Positions 17,384-24,982 of a stretch of 64,000 nucleotides of DNA are shown here, piece after piece (position 1 is the first letter of the stretch; each line of letters starts with the position of its first letter). The stretch comes from Paenibacillus tyrphae (GTDB taxonomy: Bacteria; Bacillota; Bacilli; Paenibacillales; NBRC-103111). Under the pieces are notes generated by a model. It had not been told where the DNA came from and made no database searches. It was given only the letters and a program-made list of their open reading frames with translations. Where the stretch lies: assembly GCF_000722545.1 (NCBI RefSeq), contig NZ_JNVM01000004.1, forward strand, positions 186,001-250,000, written 5' to 3'. The position numbers and the translations under genes were made by a program.

Positions 17384-18250
17384 ATGCCATTAGTATCATC
17401 CACCTCATTGCTGGAAGCGGCCCGCGCGGGCGGCTACGGAATCGGCGCATTCAACGTGCATACGCTGGAGATGCTGCAAGCGGTCGTCGACGCCGCAGAA
17501 GAAACCGGATCGCCTTTAATTCTTCAATCGACGGTAGGGACGGTCAAGCATCTCGGTCCCGATTATATCGCGGCGGCAGCCACGGTTGCGGCCAACCGTT
17601 CCCGGGTGCCGATCGCGCTTCATCTGGACCATTGTACGGACTTTGCAACGATCGTGCAGTGCATCCGAGCCGGATATACGTCGGTGATGATCGACGCTTC
17701 GATGCTGCCTTTCGAAGAAAACGTACGCTTGACGAAGCAAGTCGTTGAAGTGGCGAGCGCAGCCGGCGTCAACGTCGAAGCCGAGCTCGGCAAAGTGGGC
17801 GGCGTGGAAGACGATATCGTCGTGGCCGAGCACGAAGCGCTGATGGCCGACCCGCAGGAATGCGCCGAATTCGTCGAGCGGACCGGCGTTCATACGCTGG
17901 CGCCTGCGATCGGTACGGCTCACGGCATTTACAAAGGCGAGCCGAAGATCGATTTCGACCGCATCCGGCGCATTGCCGAGGTCGTCTCGGTACCGCTCGT
18001 GCTGCACGGCGGCTCCGGCATTCCGGAAGAGCAGGTGAAGCGCTGCGTCTCGCTCGGCATGGCCAAAATGAACATTGCCACCGAGATCCGTATCGTTTTC
18101 TCCGACGCGATCAAGGCCGTGTTTGCGAACAATCCGCAGGAGAACGACCCGCGCAAATATATGATTCCGGCCAAGAAGGCCGTAAAAGAAGCGGCGATTG
18201 AAAAAATGCGCATGGTCGGCTGCATCGGCAAAGCCGGAAACCTCCGATGA
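17384..18250 (+). CDS. Class II ketose-bisphosphate aldolase (tagatose- or fructose-bisphosphate)
   Basis: A 288-residue zinc-dependent aldolase. The zinc ligands are visible in ALHLDHCTD, GTAHGIYKGEP and LVLHGGSGIP; the phosphate-binding KMNIATEIR is present. N-terminal GIGAFNVHTLEML is characteristic. It cleaves tagatose or fructose 1,6-bisphosphate to dihydroxyacetone phosphate and glyceraldehyde 3-phosphate. The AgaS-type neighbour points to tagatose bisphosphate (GatY/KbaY), but sequence alone does not settle this. Its TGA stop overlaps the ATG of the following kinase, indicating translational coupling. Confidence 0.8.
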   Translation: MPLVSSTSLLEAARAGGYGIGAFNVHTLEMLQAVVDAAEETGSPLILQSTVGTVKHLGPDYIAAAATVAANRSRVPIALHLDHCTDFATIVQCIRAGYTSVMIDASMLPFEENVRLTKQVVEVASAAGVNVEAELGKVGGVEDDIVVAEHEALMADPQECAEFVERTGVHTLAPAIGTAHGIYKGEPKIDFDRIRRIAEVVSVPLVLHGGSGIPEEQVKRCVSLGMAKMNIATEIRIVFSDAIKAVFANNPQENDPRKYMIPAKKAVKEAAIEKMRMVGCIGKAGNLR

Positions 18251-19176
18251 TTGTCACCGTCACCTTGAATGCGGCCATCGATAAGACCTATCATTTGCCT
18301 GCGCTGGCCGCAGGGCAGGTCTCCCGGGTGGACCGGGTATACGCGGAGCCGGGAGGCAAAGGGATCAACGTCGCCCGCGTCGTCGCGCTGCAAGGCGTTC
18401 CCGTGCTGGCGACCGGATTTGCCGGCGGCAGCAACGGGGATTTTATCGAACGCGGATTGACGCGGCAGGGCATTGTGCATGACTTCGTGAAGATCGAGGG
18501 CGAATCCCGCATCTGTCTGAACATCATGGATCAAGACGGCGTGTCGACGGAGCTGCTGGAGCCGGGACCGACGATCGCCGGGCAGGAGATGGAGGCCATG
18601 CGGCAAAAGCTTGCGCTGCTTGCCGCGCGGGCGAAGGTCGTCGCTTTCAGCGGCTCGCTTCCCGCCGGCGTGCCAAAGTCCTTTTATGCGGAATTGATCG
18701 AGATCGCTCAAAGGCAGGGCGCCGTCGTATTTTTGGATACGAGCGGGGAAGCGTTGCTGCGGGGGGCAGAAGCGAAGCCTTACTTCATCAAGCCGAACGA
18801 GGATGAAGTCGCGCAATGGCTCGGCCATTCGATCGAGGACGAAAATGCGCTCAAGCAAGGCTTGCTTCGGCTGAACGAGACCGGCATTCCGTGCATCAGC
18901 GTATCGATGGGAGCGCAAGGCTCGCTGGCCGCTTTTCACGGCGTTTGCTACCGGGTGCACGCCCCAAAGGTCGAAGCGGTGAATGCCGTCGGCTGTGGGG
19001 ATGCTTACGTGGCGGGGATGGCTATCGGCACAGCGCAAGGGCTTCCCGTCGAGGAGTGCCTCAGACTGGCGACCGCTTCCGGGACAGCCAATGCATTGAC
19101 GGCCCGAGCGGGCTACGTCGAGCCGGAGGACGTCAAGCGGCTGCTCGGCGAAGTCGTCGTGGAACGGATCGGGTAG
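18247..19176 (+). CDS. PfkB-family sugar-phosphate kinase (tagatose-6-P or fructose-1-P kinase)
   Basis: A 309-residue kinase of the LacC/FruK/PfkB group: N-terminal VTLNAAIDKTY, the substrate loop AEPGGKGINVARV, SGSLPAG, and the catalytic AVGCGDAYVAG with its Asp. The N-terminal pattern is that of 1-phosphofructokinase and tagatose-6-phosphate kinase rather than free-sugar kinases. Placed after AgaS-like and aldolase genes it probably makes the bisphosphate that the aldolase cleaves. ATG 18247 overlaps the aldolase stop by 4 bases. Last gene of the operon. Confidence 0.82.
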   Translation: MIVTVTLNAAIDKTYHLPALAAGQVSRVDRVYAEPGGKGINVARVVALQGVPVLATGFAGGSNGDFIERGLTRQGIVHDFVKIEGESRICLNIMDQDGVSTELLEPGPTIAGQEMEAMRQKLALLAARAKVVAFSGSLPAGVPKSFYAELIEIAQRQGAVVFLDTSGEALLRGAEAKPYFIKPNEDEVAQWLGHSIEDENALKQGLLRLNETGIPCISVSMGAQGSLAAFHGVCYRVHAPKVEAVNAVGCGDAYVAGMAIGTAQGLPVEECLRLATASGTANALTARAGYVEPEDVKRLLGEVVVERIG

Positions 19177-19231
19177 CGCAACTATAAAAAGGGCAGCACC
19201 GACAACTGGCGGCCTGGCCTCTACTATTCGT

Positions 19232-19259
19232 GGGAGTCACTCTATGTGGCTCCCTTTTT
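19232..19259 (+). terminator. Intrinsic terminator of the agaS operon
   Basis: A 9-bp stem (GGGAGTCAC with GTGGCTCCC, one G-T), 5-base loop, then five T. Confidence 0.75.
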
Positions 19260-19287
19260 GCATGGACTCGTAAGGATGAGGACCCCG

Positions 19288-19668
19288 TTACTTCGAGGCG
19301 GAATACAGCTGCTCCAGCCAGTAAATCCCCGCGGGCTGCCGCTCTTTATCCGCCGTCTCGACCAGACCGACGCTCGGGCTGATACTCAAGCTTCGCAGCG
19401 AATCGCCGCTGGCCCGGCCTTCGATTTCGGTGATGTGGAACTTCACGAATCTGGGGTTCTCTTCGAGCAGCGACAAATCTTTGCTGTCGTCTCCAAACCA
19501 GGCAACCGTATATTCCTCACCATCTGCCGTTGTTCTGATTGCATAAGCCTGGGAAATCTTGCGATCGGAAGATAAGCGTACTACTTCGTAACAAACGATG
19601 AGCCAATCCGGGCCCCGACAGCCTATAGTCAGGATATACCCGAACGCTGACAGGAGGCGGTTACTCAT
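19288..19668 (-). CDS. Hypothetical protein, uncertain start
   Basis: An open frame of 126 residues with no family I recognise. From about residue 27 the composition looks like a real soluble protein (YEVVRLSSDRKISQAYAI, EYTVAWFGDD, RFVKFHITEIEG), whereas the first 25 residues look non-coding. The longest ATG start overlaps the start codon of the rightward PhyH gene by 2 bases and has no ribosome site, so the true start is probably internal. Codon choice is in keeping with neighbours. It is isolated, convergent with the agaS operon, and could be a false call. Confidence 0.4.
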   Translation of the reverse strand: MSNRLLSAFGYILTIGCRGPDWLIVCYEVVRLSSDRKISQAYAIRTTADGEEYTVAWFGDDSKDLSLLEENPRFVKFHITEIEGRASGDSLRSLSISPSVGLVETADKERQPAGIYWLEQLYSASK

Positions 19669-20398
19669 GAGTTTGTTAACCCAAGAAGAGGTTTCGTTTT
19701 ATGCCGAGAACGGCTATCTGCTGCACCACAAGCCGTTGTTTTCGAAAGAAAAGCTGGAGGAACTGACCTCGATCTTCGAGGAGCAGCTGGCGCAAAAGGG
19801 AAGCAAGCTGTCCGACGAGCTGGATACGCCGCATTTTCGCGAGGAGCGGCTGCTGAAATTTTTGCTTGCGGATGAGGTGCTGGACCTGGTGGAGCCGCTG
19901 ATCGGTCCGAATATCGGGCTGTGGTCCAGCCATTTTATATGCAAGGATGCATACACCGGCCGGGCGACGCCGTGGCACGAAGATTCGGCCTATTGGAACG
20001 GGCGGCTCAGCGGCTATGACAAAATCGTTACCGTCTGGCTGGCCATAGACCGCAGCAACCGCGACAATGGCTGCATGCGCGTCATTCCCGGCACGCACCG
20101 GAACGGATTTTCCGAGTATGAGACGGTGGACGGCGGACGGAACTTGTTTCCGACGCAAATTAAACAAATTGACGACCGGAATGCAGTATACTTCGAGCTG
20201 GAGCGGGGCGAATGCTCGCTGCACGATTCGCGGATTATTCACGGTGCCGCCCCGAATACAAGTCCGCACCGCCGCTGCGGCTACACGATGCGTTATTTTT
20301 CCACGGAATTGAAGGTGCTGCCCGAGAAAAATCCGAACTTCAAAATATGGCTGGCGCGCGGCAAAGACATCGCAGGAAACCCGTTCGTTCCTGTATAA
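19667..20398 (+). CDS. Phytanoyl-CoA dioxygenase (PhyH) family protein
   Basis: A 243-residue Fe(II)/2-oxoglutarate-dependent oxygenase-like protein. The metal-binding HxD is in TPWHEDSAYW and the distal His in HDSRIIHGAAPN; a following RRCGYTMRY holds the 2-oxoglutarate-binding Arg. DNGCMRVIPGTHRNG is a family hallmark. The start is ATG 19667 with AGGAGG upstream. It is followed 45 bases later by an AraC regulator. Hydroxylation of a small metabolite is likely; the substrate is unknown. Confidence 0.85.
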   Translation: MSLLTQEEVSFYAENGYLLHHKPLFSKEKLEELTSIFEEQLAQKGSKLSDELDTPHFREERLLKFLLADEVLDLVEPLIGPNIGLWSSHFICKDAYTGRATPWHEDSAYWNGRLSGYDKIVTVWLAIDRSNRDNGCMRVIPGTHRNGFSEYETVDGGRNLFPTQIKQIDDRNAVYFELERGECSLHDSRIIHGAAPNTSPHRRCGYTMRYFSTELKVLPEKNPNFKIWLARGKDIAGNPFVPV

Positions 20399-20443
20399 TG
20401 GGACTTATCCAATGAACTCTTAGATGAGAGCGGGAGGGCCGTC

Positions 20444-21301
20444 ATGGGACCCAAACAACCGGAGCGGTTGCGGAGCGTGCACTATGTGGCGCCGAACGCT
20501 CCTTTTCATGTTTACCGTCAATCGGTTGCCGGACGCGTCGACCTGCATTGGCACGAATTTTACGAGCTGTGCTTCGTCCGGTCCGGCCGCGGAACCAACA
20601 TCGTGAATGGAGAGCCGCATGGGCTTGAACCCGGCAGCATGTTTCTGCTGACGCCCGCAGACTTTCATGAAATCGAGCTGGCTCCCGGAGAAACGATGGA
20701 AATTCTCAACCTCGTTTTTCTGGAGGAGGTGCTGACGGACGAACTGCGCGAGCTGCTGTTTCCCGGTATCCTGAAGCTTCAGACAAGGCTCGACGCTGCG
20801 GAGGCAAGCGGCATGCAGGCAGAATTTGATCGTGTCCTTGCGGAATTCAACGATTCGCGGCCGGGCGGAAGCTTGATGATTAAAGCGACGCTGACGCGCA
20901 TGCTGGTCGGGCTTGCGAGGCAGTGCCGGCAGGATCGCGGGTCGTCGGATTCGGGCATTCGAGAGGCTTTACGATCGGCGCACCCGGGCATGCAGAAAGC
21001 GCTTATGTACGTTCACCATCATTTCCGGGAAGCGCTGACGCTGGAGGAAGTCGCCCGGCAGGCGAAGCTGACGCCCAATTATTTCAGCCATACGTTCCGC
21101 AAGCTGAGCGGCATTTCGTTTCAGAGCTACCTGCAGGAGCTGCGTCTGACGTTTGCCAAATCGCTGCTGGCCGCAAGCGACCTGCCGGTGACGGAAGTAT
21201 GCCACGCTTCAGGCTTTAACACGCTGACGCATTTCGAACGAGCTTTCAAGAAAAGATTTGGCTGCCCGCCCTCCGGCTTGCGTAAAGGCAGCCTGCATTG
21301 A
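20444..21301 (+). CDS. AraC-family transcriptional regulator
   Basis: A 285-residue regulator. The N-terminal cupin shows VDLHWHEFYELCFVRSGRGTNIVNGE and LTPADFHEIELAPGETME. The C-terminal DNA-binding domain has LTLEEVARQAKLTPNYFSHTFRK and VTEVCHASGFNTLTHFERAFKKRFG. It is encoded just after the PhyH oxygenase, whose expression it probably controls (by analogy with PhyH/AraC pairs that often go with sugar or polyol use). Confidence 0.88.
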   Translation: MGPKQPERLRSVHYVAPNAPFHVYRQSVAGRVDLHWHEFYELCFVRSGRGTNIVNGEPHGLEPGSMFLLTPADFHEIELAPGETMEILNLVFLEEVLTDELRELLFPGILKLQTRLDAAEASGMQAEFDRVLAEFNDSRPGGSLMIKATLTRMLVGLARQCRQDRGSSDSGIREALRSAHPGMQKALMYVHHHFREALTLEEVARQAKLTPNYFSHTFRKLSGISFQSYLQELRLTFAKSLLAASDLPVTEVCHASGFNTLTHFERAFKKRFGCPPSGLRKGSLH

Positions 21302-21418
21302 CGCTCGCTACGATGTTACGCAAATAAAACAAATGTCTAAATGAATTCTAACATTTATCTAATAATGATTTGATACCATCAATTATCATAAGGAGTTTCC
21401 TGGATAAGGATGGTGTAT

Positions 21419-22141
21419 ATGGAAACCGCTAACCGGACGACGCCGGAAGCCGCTCATCACATTCCGCAGTTTTTGTCGGGTGAAAACATGGAACGGCTCA
21501 CACAAATCATGTACCCGAAAAAAGCGGCGGAGGGCGAGTATTTGTTTTGGGAAGGGGATACGGCGGACAGGCTGTACTATGTTCATAAGGGTACGGTGAA
21601 GCTGAGCAAATCGACGGAGGACGGCAAAGCGCTCATTCTGCAAGTGGCGCAGCCCGGCGATCTGTTCGGCGAGTTCGGAAGCTGCGAACCGCAGTCTTAC
21701 GGATATGACGGCATTGTGATGGAAGATGCGTCGCTTGGCGTCATTCTGATCAAAGACTTGGAAATCCTCATCTGGAAGCACGGCGATATGGCGCTGCAGC
21801 TATTCAAATGGATGAGTCAGATGCAGCGATTCATGCAGACCAAATTCCGGGATTTGCTGCTGTTCGGCAAGAACGGCGCGCTCGCCTCCACCTTGATCCG
21901 CTTGACCCACTCTTATGGCGAAAAGGATGAACGGGGGATTCGCATCACGATCAAATTGACGCATACGGATCTGGCGAACATGATCGGTTCGACCCGGGAG
22001 GTAGTAAACCGGATGCTTAGCGAATATAAAGCAGCCGGGGCCATCGAATCGGAGAACGGAAGATTCGTGGTCACGAATCTATCCTTCTTCCAGGCGATGG
22101 TTCGCTGTGCCGAGTGTCCGCTTGACGTATGCCGGATCTGA
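21419..22141 (+). CDS. fnr: Fnr-type oxygen-sensing transcription regulator (Bacillus type)
   Basis: A 240-residue Crp/Fnr protein. The cyclic-nucleotide-like barrel (about 20-130) has GEYLFWEGDTADRLYYVHKG and GDLFGEFG; the DNA-recognition helix is in LTHTDLANMIGSTREVVNRML. The last residues are CAECPLDVCRI: Cys230, Cys233 and Cys238. This C-x2-C-x4-C spacing is that of B. subtilis Fnr (Cys227/230/235), which binds a [4Fe-4S] cluster with an aspartate as fourth ligand; Asp in KFRDLLLFGK is a candidate. N-terminal cysteines of enteric FNR are absent. I chose ATG 21419 (AAGGA 8 bases upstream); ATG 21410 is possible. Expected to activate anaerobic genes; none are adjacent. Confidence 0.85.
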   Translation: METANRTTPEAAHHIPQFLSGENMERLTQIMYPKKAAEGEYLFWEGDTADRLYYVHKGTVKLSKSTEDGKALILQVAQPGDLFGEFGSCEPQSYGYDGIVMEDASLGVILIKDLEILIWKHGDMALQLFKWMSQMQRFMQTKFRDLLLFGKNGALASTLIRLTHSYGEKDERGIRITIKLTHTDLANMIGSTREVVNRMLSEYKAAGAIESENGRFVVTNLSFFQAMVRCAECPLDVCRI

Positions 22142-22243
22142 CGGACGCCGGGAACGGTTTAAACGGGTGAATAGGCGGCTTGCGCGTTGGAGCACACTAA
22201 AACGGCGTGTGACTTCATCACGAAAGAGTAAGGATGATGGCTG

Positions 22244-22747
22244 TTGAGAATATCCCTTTTTCTCCTGATGCTTTTATTCGGCGTCTGGCCGGCAGGAAGC
22301 GTACTGGGAGCGGACCCGGCGCCTTCCACAGGGACGTCGCCCCCGGCCGGTTTAGAGGAGGAAGGCGTATATTTGTTGATCGATAAATCGGAGAACCGGC
22401 TGACCGTCATCGTGAACGGGAGGGCGGCATACGGCTTTGCCGTTGCGACAGGACGGACGAAGGACATGACGCCGACGGGGACGTTCCATATTGTGACCAA
22501 AATCGTGAAGCCGTGGTACGTACGGAAGCAAATTCCTGGCGGTGACCCGCGAAATCCGCTGGGGACGCGCTGGATGGGAATCAACGTTCCGGGCTCGGGA
22601 GGGTATCGTTATGGCATTCACGGAACGAACCGGCCGTACTCGATCGGCAGCAACGCTTCGTCGGGCTGCGTCCGCATGCACAATCGAGACGTCGAGTGGC
22701 TGTACCGCCACATCCCGCTCGGTACGGTGGTTATCGTACGGGATTGA
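22244..22747 (+). CDS. Exported L,D-transpeptidase (YkuD domain)
   Basis: A 167-residue protein with a signal peptide (about 1-22) and one YkuD domain. The catalytic motif runs from His126 (GIHGTNRP) to SSGCVRM with the nucleophile Cys142. LDKSENRLTVIVNG-type N-terminal strands and TPTGTFHIVTK are typical. No LysM or other cell-wall domain is present. It should make or modify 3-3 peptidoglycan cross-links, in spores or vegetative wall. The start is TTG 22244 with AAGGATGATGG upstream. A single-gene unit. Confidence 0.88.
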   Translation: MRISLFLLMLLFGVWPAGSVLGADPAPSTGTSPPAGLEEEGVYLLIDKSENRLTVIVNGRAAYGFAVATGRTKDMTPTGTFHIVTKIVKPWYVRKQIPGGDPRNPLGTRWMGINVPGSGGYRYGIHGTNRPYSIGSNASSGCVRMHNRDVEWLYRHIPLGTVVIVRD

Positions 22748-22805
22748 ACGGGCATGAAACCGACTTTTTTTTAAAGCATGGAATAAAAAAGTCGCAGGCG
22801 GGACA

Positions 22806-22814
22806 TGCTACAAT
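22806..22814 (+). promoter_or_regulatory. Extended -10 promoter of the orphan RNA
   Basis: TGCTACAAT (TGn plus TACAAT at 22809-22814). No good -35 is present. Transcription would begin about 22819-22822, at the 5' strand of the closing helix. Confidence 0.4.
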
Positions 22815-23038
22815 CAACGGTGAAAAGAGAGGTGTGGTTCCGTTGAACCGTTCAACGAGAAATACCGGGGAAGTTGCTTCCGAATCGAGATAGAAGCGGA
22901 GGGATGTGCCAAAGACACGTTAGAGTAGTACACGTACTGCGATCGTGAATGAGGTAAGACCCGAGCTTTAGGCGAGGTTCAAGGCAAAATACCAAAAATC
23001 GTTCACCGTTGGAAAGGACTCCGCAAGGGGTCCTTTTT
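22815..23038 (+). ncRNA. Structured RNA of unknown class with closing helix and terminator
   Basis: CAACGGTGAA (22815-22824) is perfectly complementary to TTCACCGTTG (23000-23010 region), closing a domain of about 190 bases that ends directly in a terminator. Inside are local hairpins: CGTTGAA-CCG-TTCAACG, GGAAG-TTG-CTTCC, and AGTA-CACG-TACT. No long ORF fits; a 16-codon TTG ORF with a GAGAGGTG site could be translated but lies inside a hairpin. Terminated alone, with no downstream rightward gene, it is a free-standing RNA rather than a riboswitch. It does not match by eye RNase P, tmRNA, SRP RNA or the common riboswitch consensus sequences. 6S-like or raiA-like RNA remain possible. Confidence 0.5.
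23013..23038 (+). terminator. Intrinsic terminator of the orphan RNA
   Basis: A 10-bp stem starting AAAGGACTCC, a GCAA tetraloop and a T run. Confidence 0.75.
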
Positions 23039-23198
23039 CCTAGTTACCCGTCCGATAGAAAACGCGGAATTTCGCGGCGCTCCATGACTGTCCGTTACCT
23101 TTGGCGCTGCTCTTGCATTTACTAAAGCAGAAACAAAAACAAACACCTGACGGCTAACCACCAACGGCCGCTGCAGGCGTTCGCCCTCCTTGCATACC

Positions 23199-23235
23199 AA
23201 AAAGCTTCCCGCCCTTAGGGTTCAGGAAGCTTTTT
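23199..23235. terminator. Bidirectional intrinsic terminator
   Basis: An 11-bp perfect stem with its own A and T tracts on both sides. Confidence 0.75.
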
Positions 23236-23312
23236 GTCATCCTGTTTGCCCGGGATTCCTACGATCAGGAAGATCATGGAAAACAAAGATTCCAACCTTG
23301 TCTGACGTATGC

Positions 23313-23347
23313 AAAAGACGGCCCCTGCGCCGCGCAGAAGACCGTCT
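23313..23347 (-). terminator. Terminator after the glucuronate isomerase gene
   Basis: On the minus strand, AGACGGT...CTGCGC pairs with GCAG...CCGTCT around GGC, followed by TTTT. It begins 25 bases past the stop codon. Confidence 0.65.
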
Positions 23348-23371
23348 CTTATGATAATCGAAGAACCGATA

Positions 23372-24634
23372 TTAGGCCGCAGGGTCCGGCTTGCCGAGAA
23401 ACTTCCAGAATACGCCGCCGAGCAGATCCTCGATATCGCGGCGGATTTCCTCTTCCTCCAGCCGCCAGCCGGCGTCGAACAGGTCGCTGTATTTATCGCA
23501 GAGCACTTTGCCGATAATCGCGCGCGAGTGATCCCATTTGTACAAGAGCTGATCCAGAATACGACAATCCGAGTGCTGCGGAATGACGCTGCCGCCAAGC
23601 AGCTCAAGCCGCATCCGCGTAATCTCCTCGATCAGACTCGGGTTGTTCAGAAACCACCAGCAGCCGAACACGAGCAGATTGCGGTTTTTCCGCGCGGTGA
23701 CGGCGAGCTCGTGCTGGTTTTCCCGGGACAGCATCGTAACCAGAAATTTCACGTCCTGATACTTGCTGACGATTCGCTCGACCGCGCCGATGTCGCTTTT
23801 GCCAAGGCTGTCGCCCGCATCCTTCAGGGACGGGTTGACTTTGCGCTTCACGCCGATCATCATCGCAAACGGAATTCCCGCTTCCCGTGCAACCGGCACG
23901 ATACACTCGTCGATGATGCGGACGCGTGCGGAATCCTCCGGATACGCAAAATCGTTTGGCAGCGAAACGGCCATATACAGCGGATTCATTCGGGCAATCC
24001 AATCCTTAAGGAAGCGGCGGATTTCGGCGAGCGTGCCGCCGGACAAGTCGGCGCTGACCTCATAGCCCTGCTCTTTGAGCTTGCTCCAAGAGCTGTCCCA
24101 CAGATTAAGCAGCGGATCAATCCGCAGCGCAGCCAGGAAGCGGGGATCCTGGCTTGTGCCGGACTCCCATTTCCCGCGTTCGTAAGCATCGAACGGATCG
24201 TTGGTCATCACGACTGTCTTCACGTTCGCGAGCTTCAAAATACGGTCGATGTAGTCGCTGGCGCTGACGCTGCGGAAATACGCGCGGTACTCCTCCAGGT
24301 CGCGCTTCGCCAGATCGAAGCCGAGCCGGTTCAATACCGTGACGACGCCGCGGCACGCTTCGCTGTAAGGCGAATGATCGATAAACAGCGTCCGCCAGAT
24401 CAAGTCGGCCTGCTCTTGCTTGGATAGCTGCCAGAAAGCGTCGTAAGACAAATCCGGACGGAAACGGAACGTTTCGGCGATCAGATAATGGTACGTCAGC
24501 AGCTCGTCTACTCCCCACAGCAGCAGGTCTCCGAACGATTCGGCAAACAGATGGGTATGAATATCGGTGACCGGGGTGGTGCGCACCGTTTCGGTCACAA
24601 AGGCGGTCAACTGCTCCTTGGTTGCAATCGTCAT
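23372..24634 (-). CDS. uxaC: Glucuronate isomerase family protein (UxaC-like)
   Basis: A 420-residue amidohydrolase-fold protein. The metal motif DIHTHL near residue 24 and the typical LLLWGVDELLTYHYLIAE follow the uronate isomerase pattern; VVMTNDPFDAYERG, RIDPLLNL and IPQHSDCRI also match. Classical UxaC is about 470 residues, so this is a shorter branch of the family and its true substrate may differ from glucuronate/galacturonate. It is a single-gene unit with an extended -10 promoter and a perfect 14-bp palindrome just downstream of it. Confidence 0.75.
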   Translation of the reverse strand: MTIATKEQLTAFVTETVRTTPVTDIHTHLFAESFGDLLLWGVDELLTYHYLIAETFRFRPDLSYDAFWQLSKQEQADLIWRTLFIDHSPYSEACRGVVTVLNRLGFDLAKRDLEEYRAYFRSVSASDYIDRILKLANVKTVVMTNDPFDAYERGKWESGTSQDPRFLAALRIDPLLNLWDSSWSKLKEQGYEVSADLSGGTLAEIRRFLKDWIARMNPLYMAVSLPNDFAYPEDSARVRIIDECIVPVAREAGIPFAMMIGVKRKVNPSLKDAGDSLGKSDIGAVERIVSKYQDVKFLVTMLSRENQHELAVTARKNRNLLVFGCWWFLNNPSLIEEITRMRLELLGGSVIPQHSDCRILDQLLYKWDHSRAIIGKVLCDKYSDLFDAGWRLEEEEIRRDIEDLLGGVFWKFLGKPDPAA

Positions 24635-24665
24635 GATATCGGTAGTCCTCCCGAAAATCGATTAA

Positions 24666-24696
24666 TGTTCACGTGAACAATGCTAATATTATAGCA
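24666..24696 (-). promoter_or_regulatory. Promoter and palindromic operator of uxaC
   Basis: On the minus strand TGCTATAAT is an extended -10 (TATAAT is the complement of 24688-24693). Eight bases downstream lies TGTTCACGTGAACA (24666-24679), a perfect 14-bp palindrome covering the likely start of transcription, as expected for a LacI- or GntR-type repressor. No such regulator gene is adjacent. Confidence 0.6.
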
Positions 24697-24796
24697 CTTA
24701 TTTTCACTTTAGGATAGAGATGGGCTTTTGTCCGTGCCATTTATTTTAACCGGGCATAGCATGAAGGGACGATTGCAAACCATCCGGATAGGGGCG

Positions 24797-24880
24797 ATGC
24801 CGATGGGATTGTTCACTCCCTTGCTGCTCATTCTGATCTTATTTATTTTGCTGCTGATCGTTTTGATGGTGTTGGCCTGA
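24797..24880 (+). CDS. Small single-pass membrane peptide, 27 residues
   Basis: ATG 24797 follows an AGGGG about 4 bases upstream and opens a 27-residue frame, MPMGLFTP followed by an unbroken Leu/Ile/Val stretch to a TGA. A strong terminator follows 48 bases later. It resembles the hydrophobic core of the small YjcZ/SscA-like sporulation peptides, but lacks their Gly/Tyr/Cys N-terminus. The close spacing of the ribosome site is a weakness. Confidence 0.35.
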   Translation: MPMGLFTPLLLILILFILLLIVLMVLA

Positions 24881-24927
24881 TGCAAACCGCTGTACATGAG
24901 CACCGGCGCGGGAATACAAAGCGCAGT

Positions 24928-24974
24928 AAAAACAGCCCGGGAGCCGTTTGGGAGAAACGGACCGGGCTGTTTTT
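24928..24974. terminator. Bidirectional intrinsic terminator
   Basis: A 13-bp outer stem (AAAAACAGCCCGG with CCGGGCTGTTTTT) plus an inner CCGTTT/AAACGG stem. It ends the DUF1657 gene on the left strand and could end the small peptide gene. Confidence 0.8.
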
Positions 24975-24982
24975 GTCATGCC

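Larger units (their letters stand above)
23042..23371. other. Intergenic region with two hairpins, no gene seen
   Basis: Nothing coding is supported here. It holds two terminators: a bidirectional one at 23199-23235 (AAAAAGCTTCC with GGAAGCTTTTT) and a leftward one at 23313-23347 that belongs to the glucuronate isomerase gene. Confidence 0.5.

Noticed and set aside
22846..22893. 16-codon ORF inside the orphan RNA
   Set aside because: It has a TTG start behind GAGAGGTG, but it lies within a 7-bp hairpin and the peptide has no notable features; kept only as a remark.
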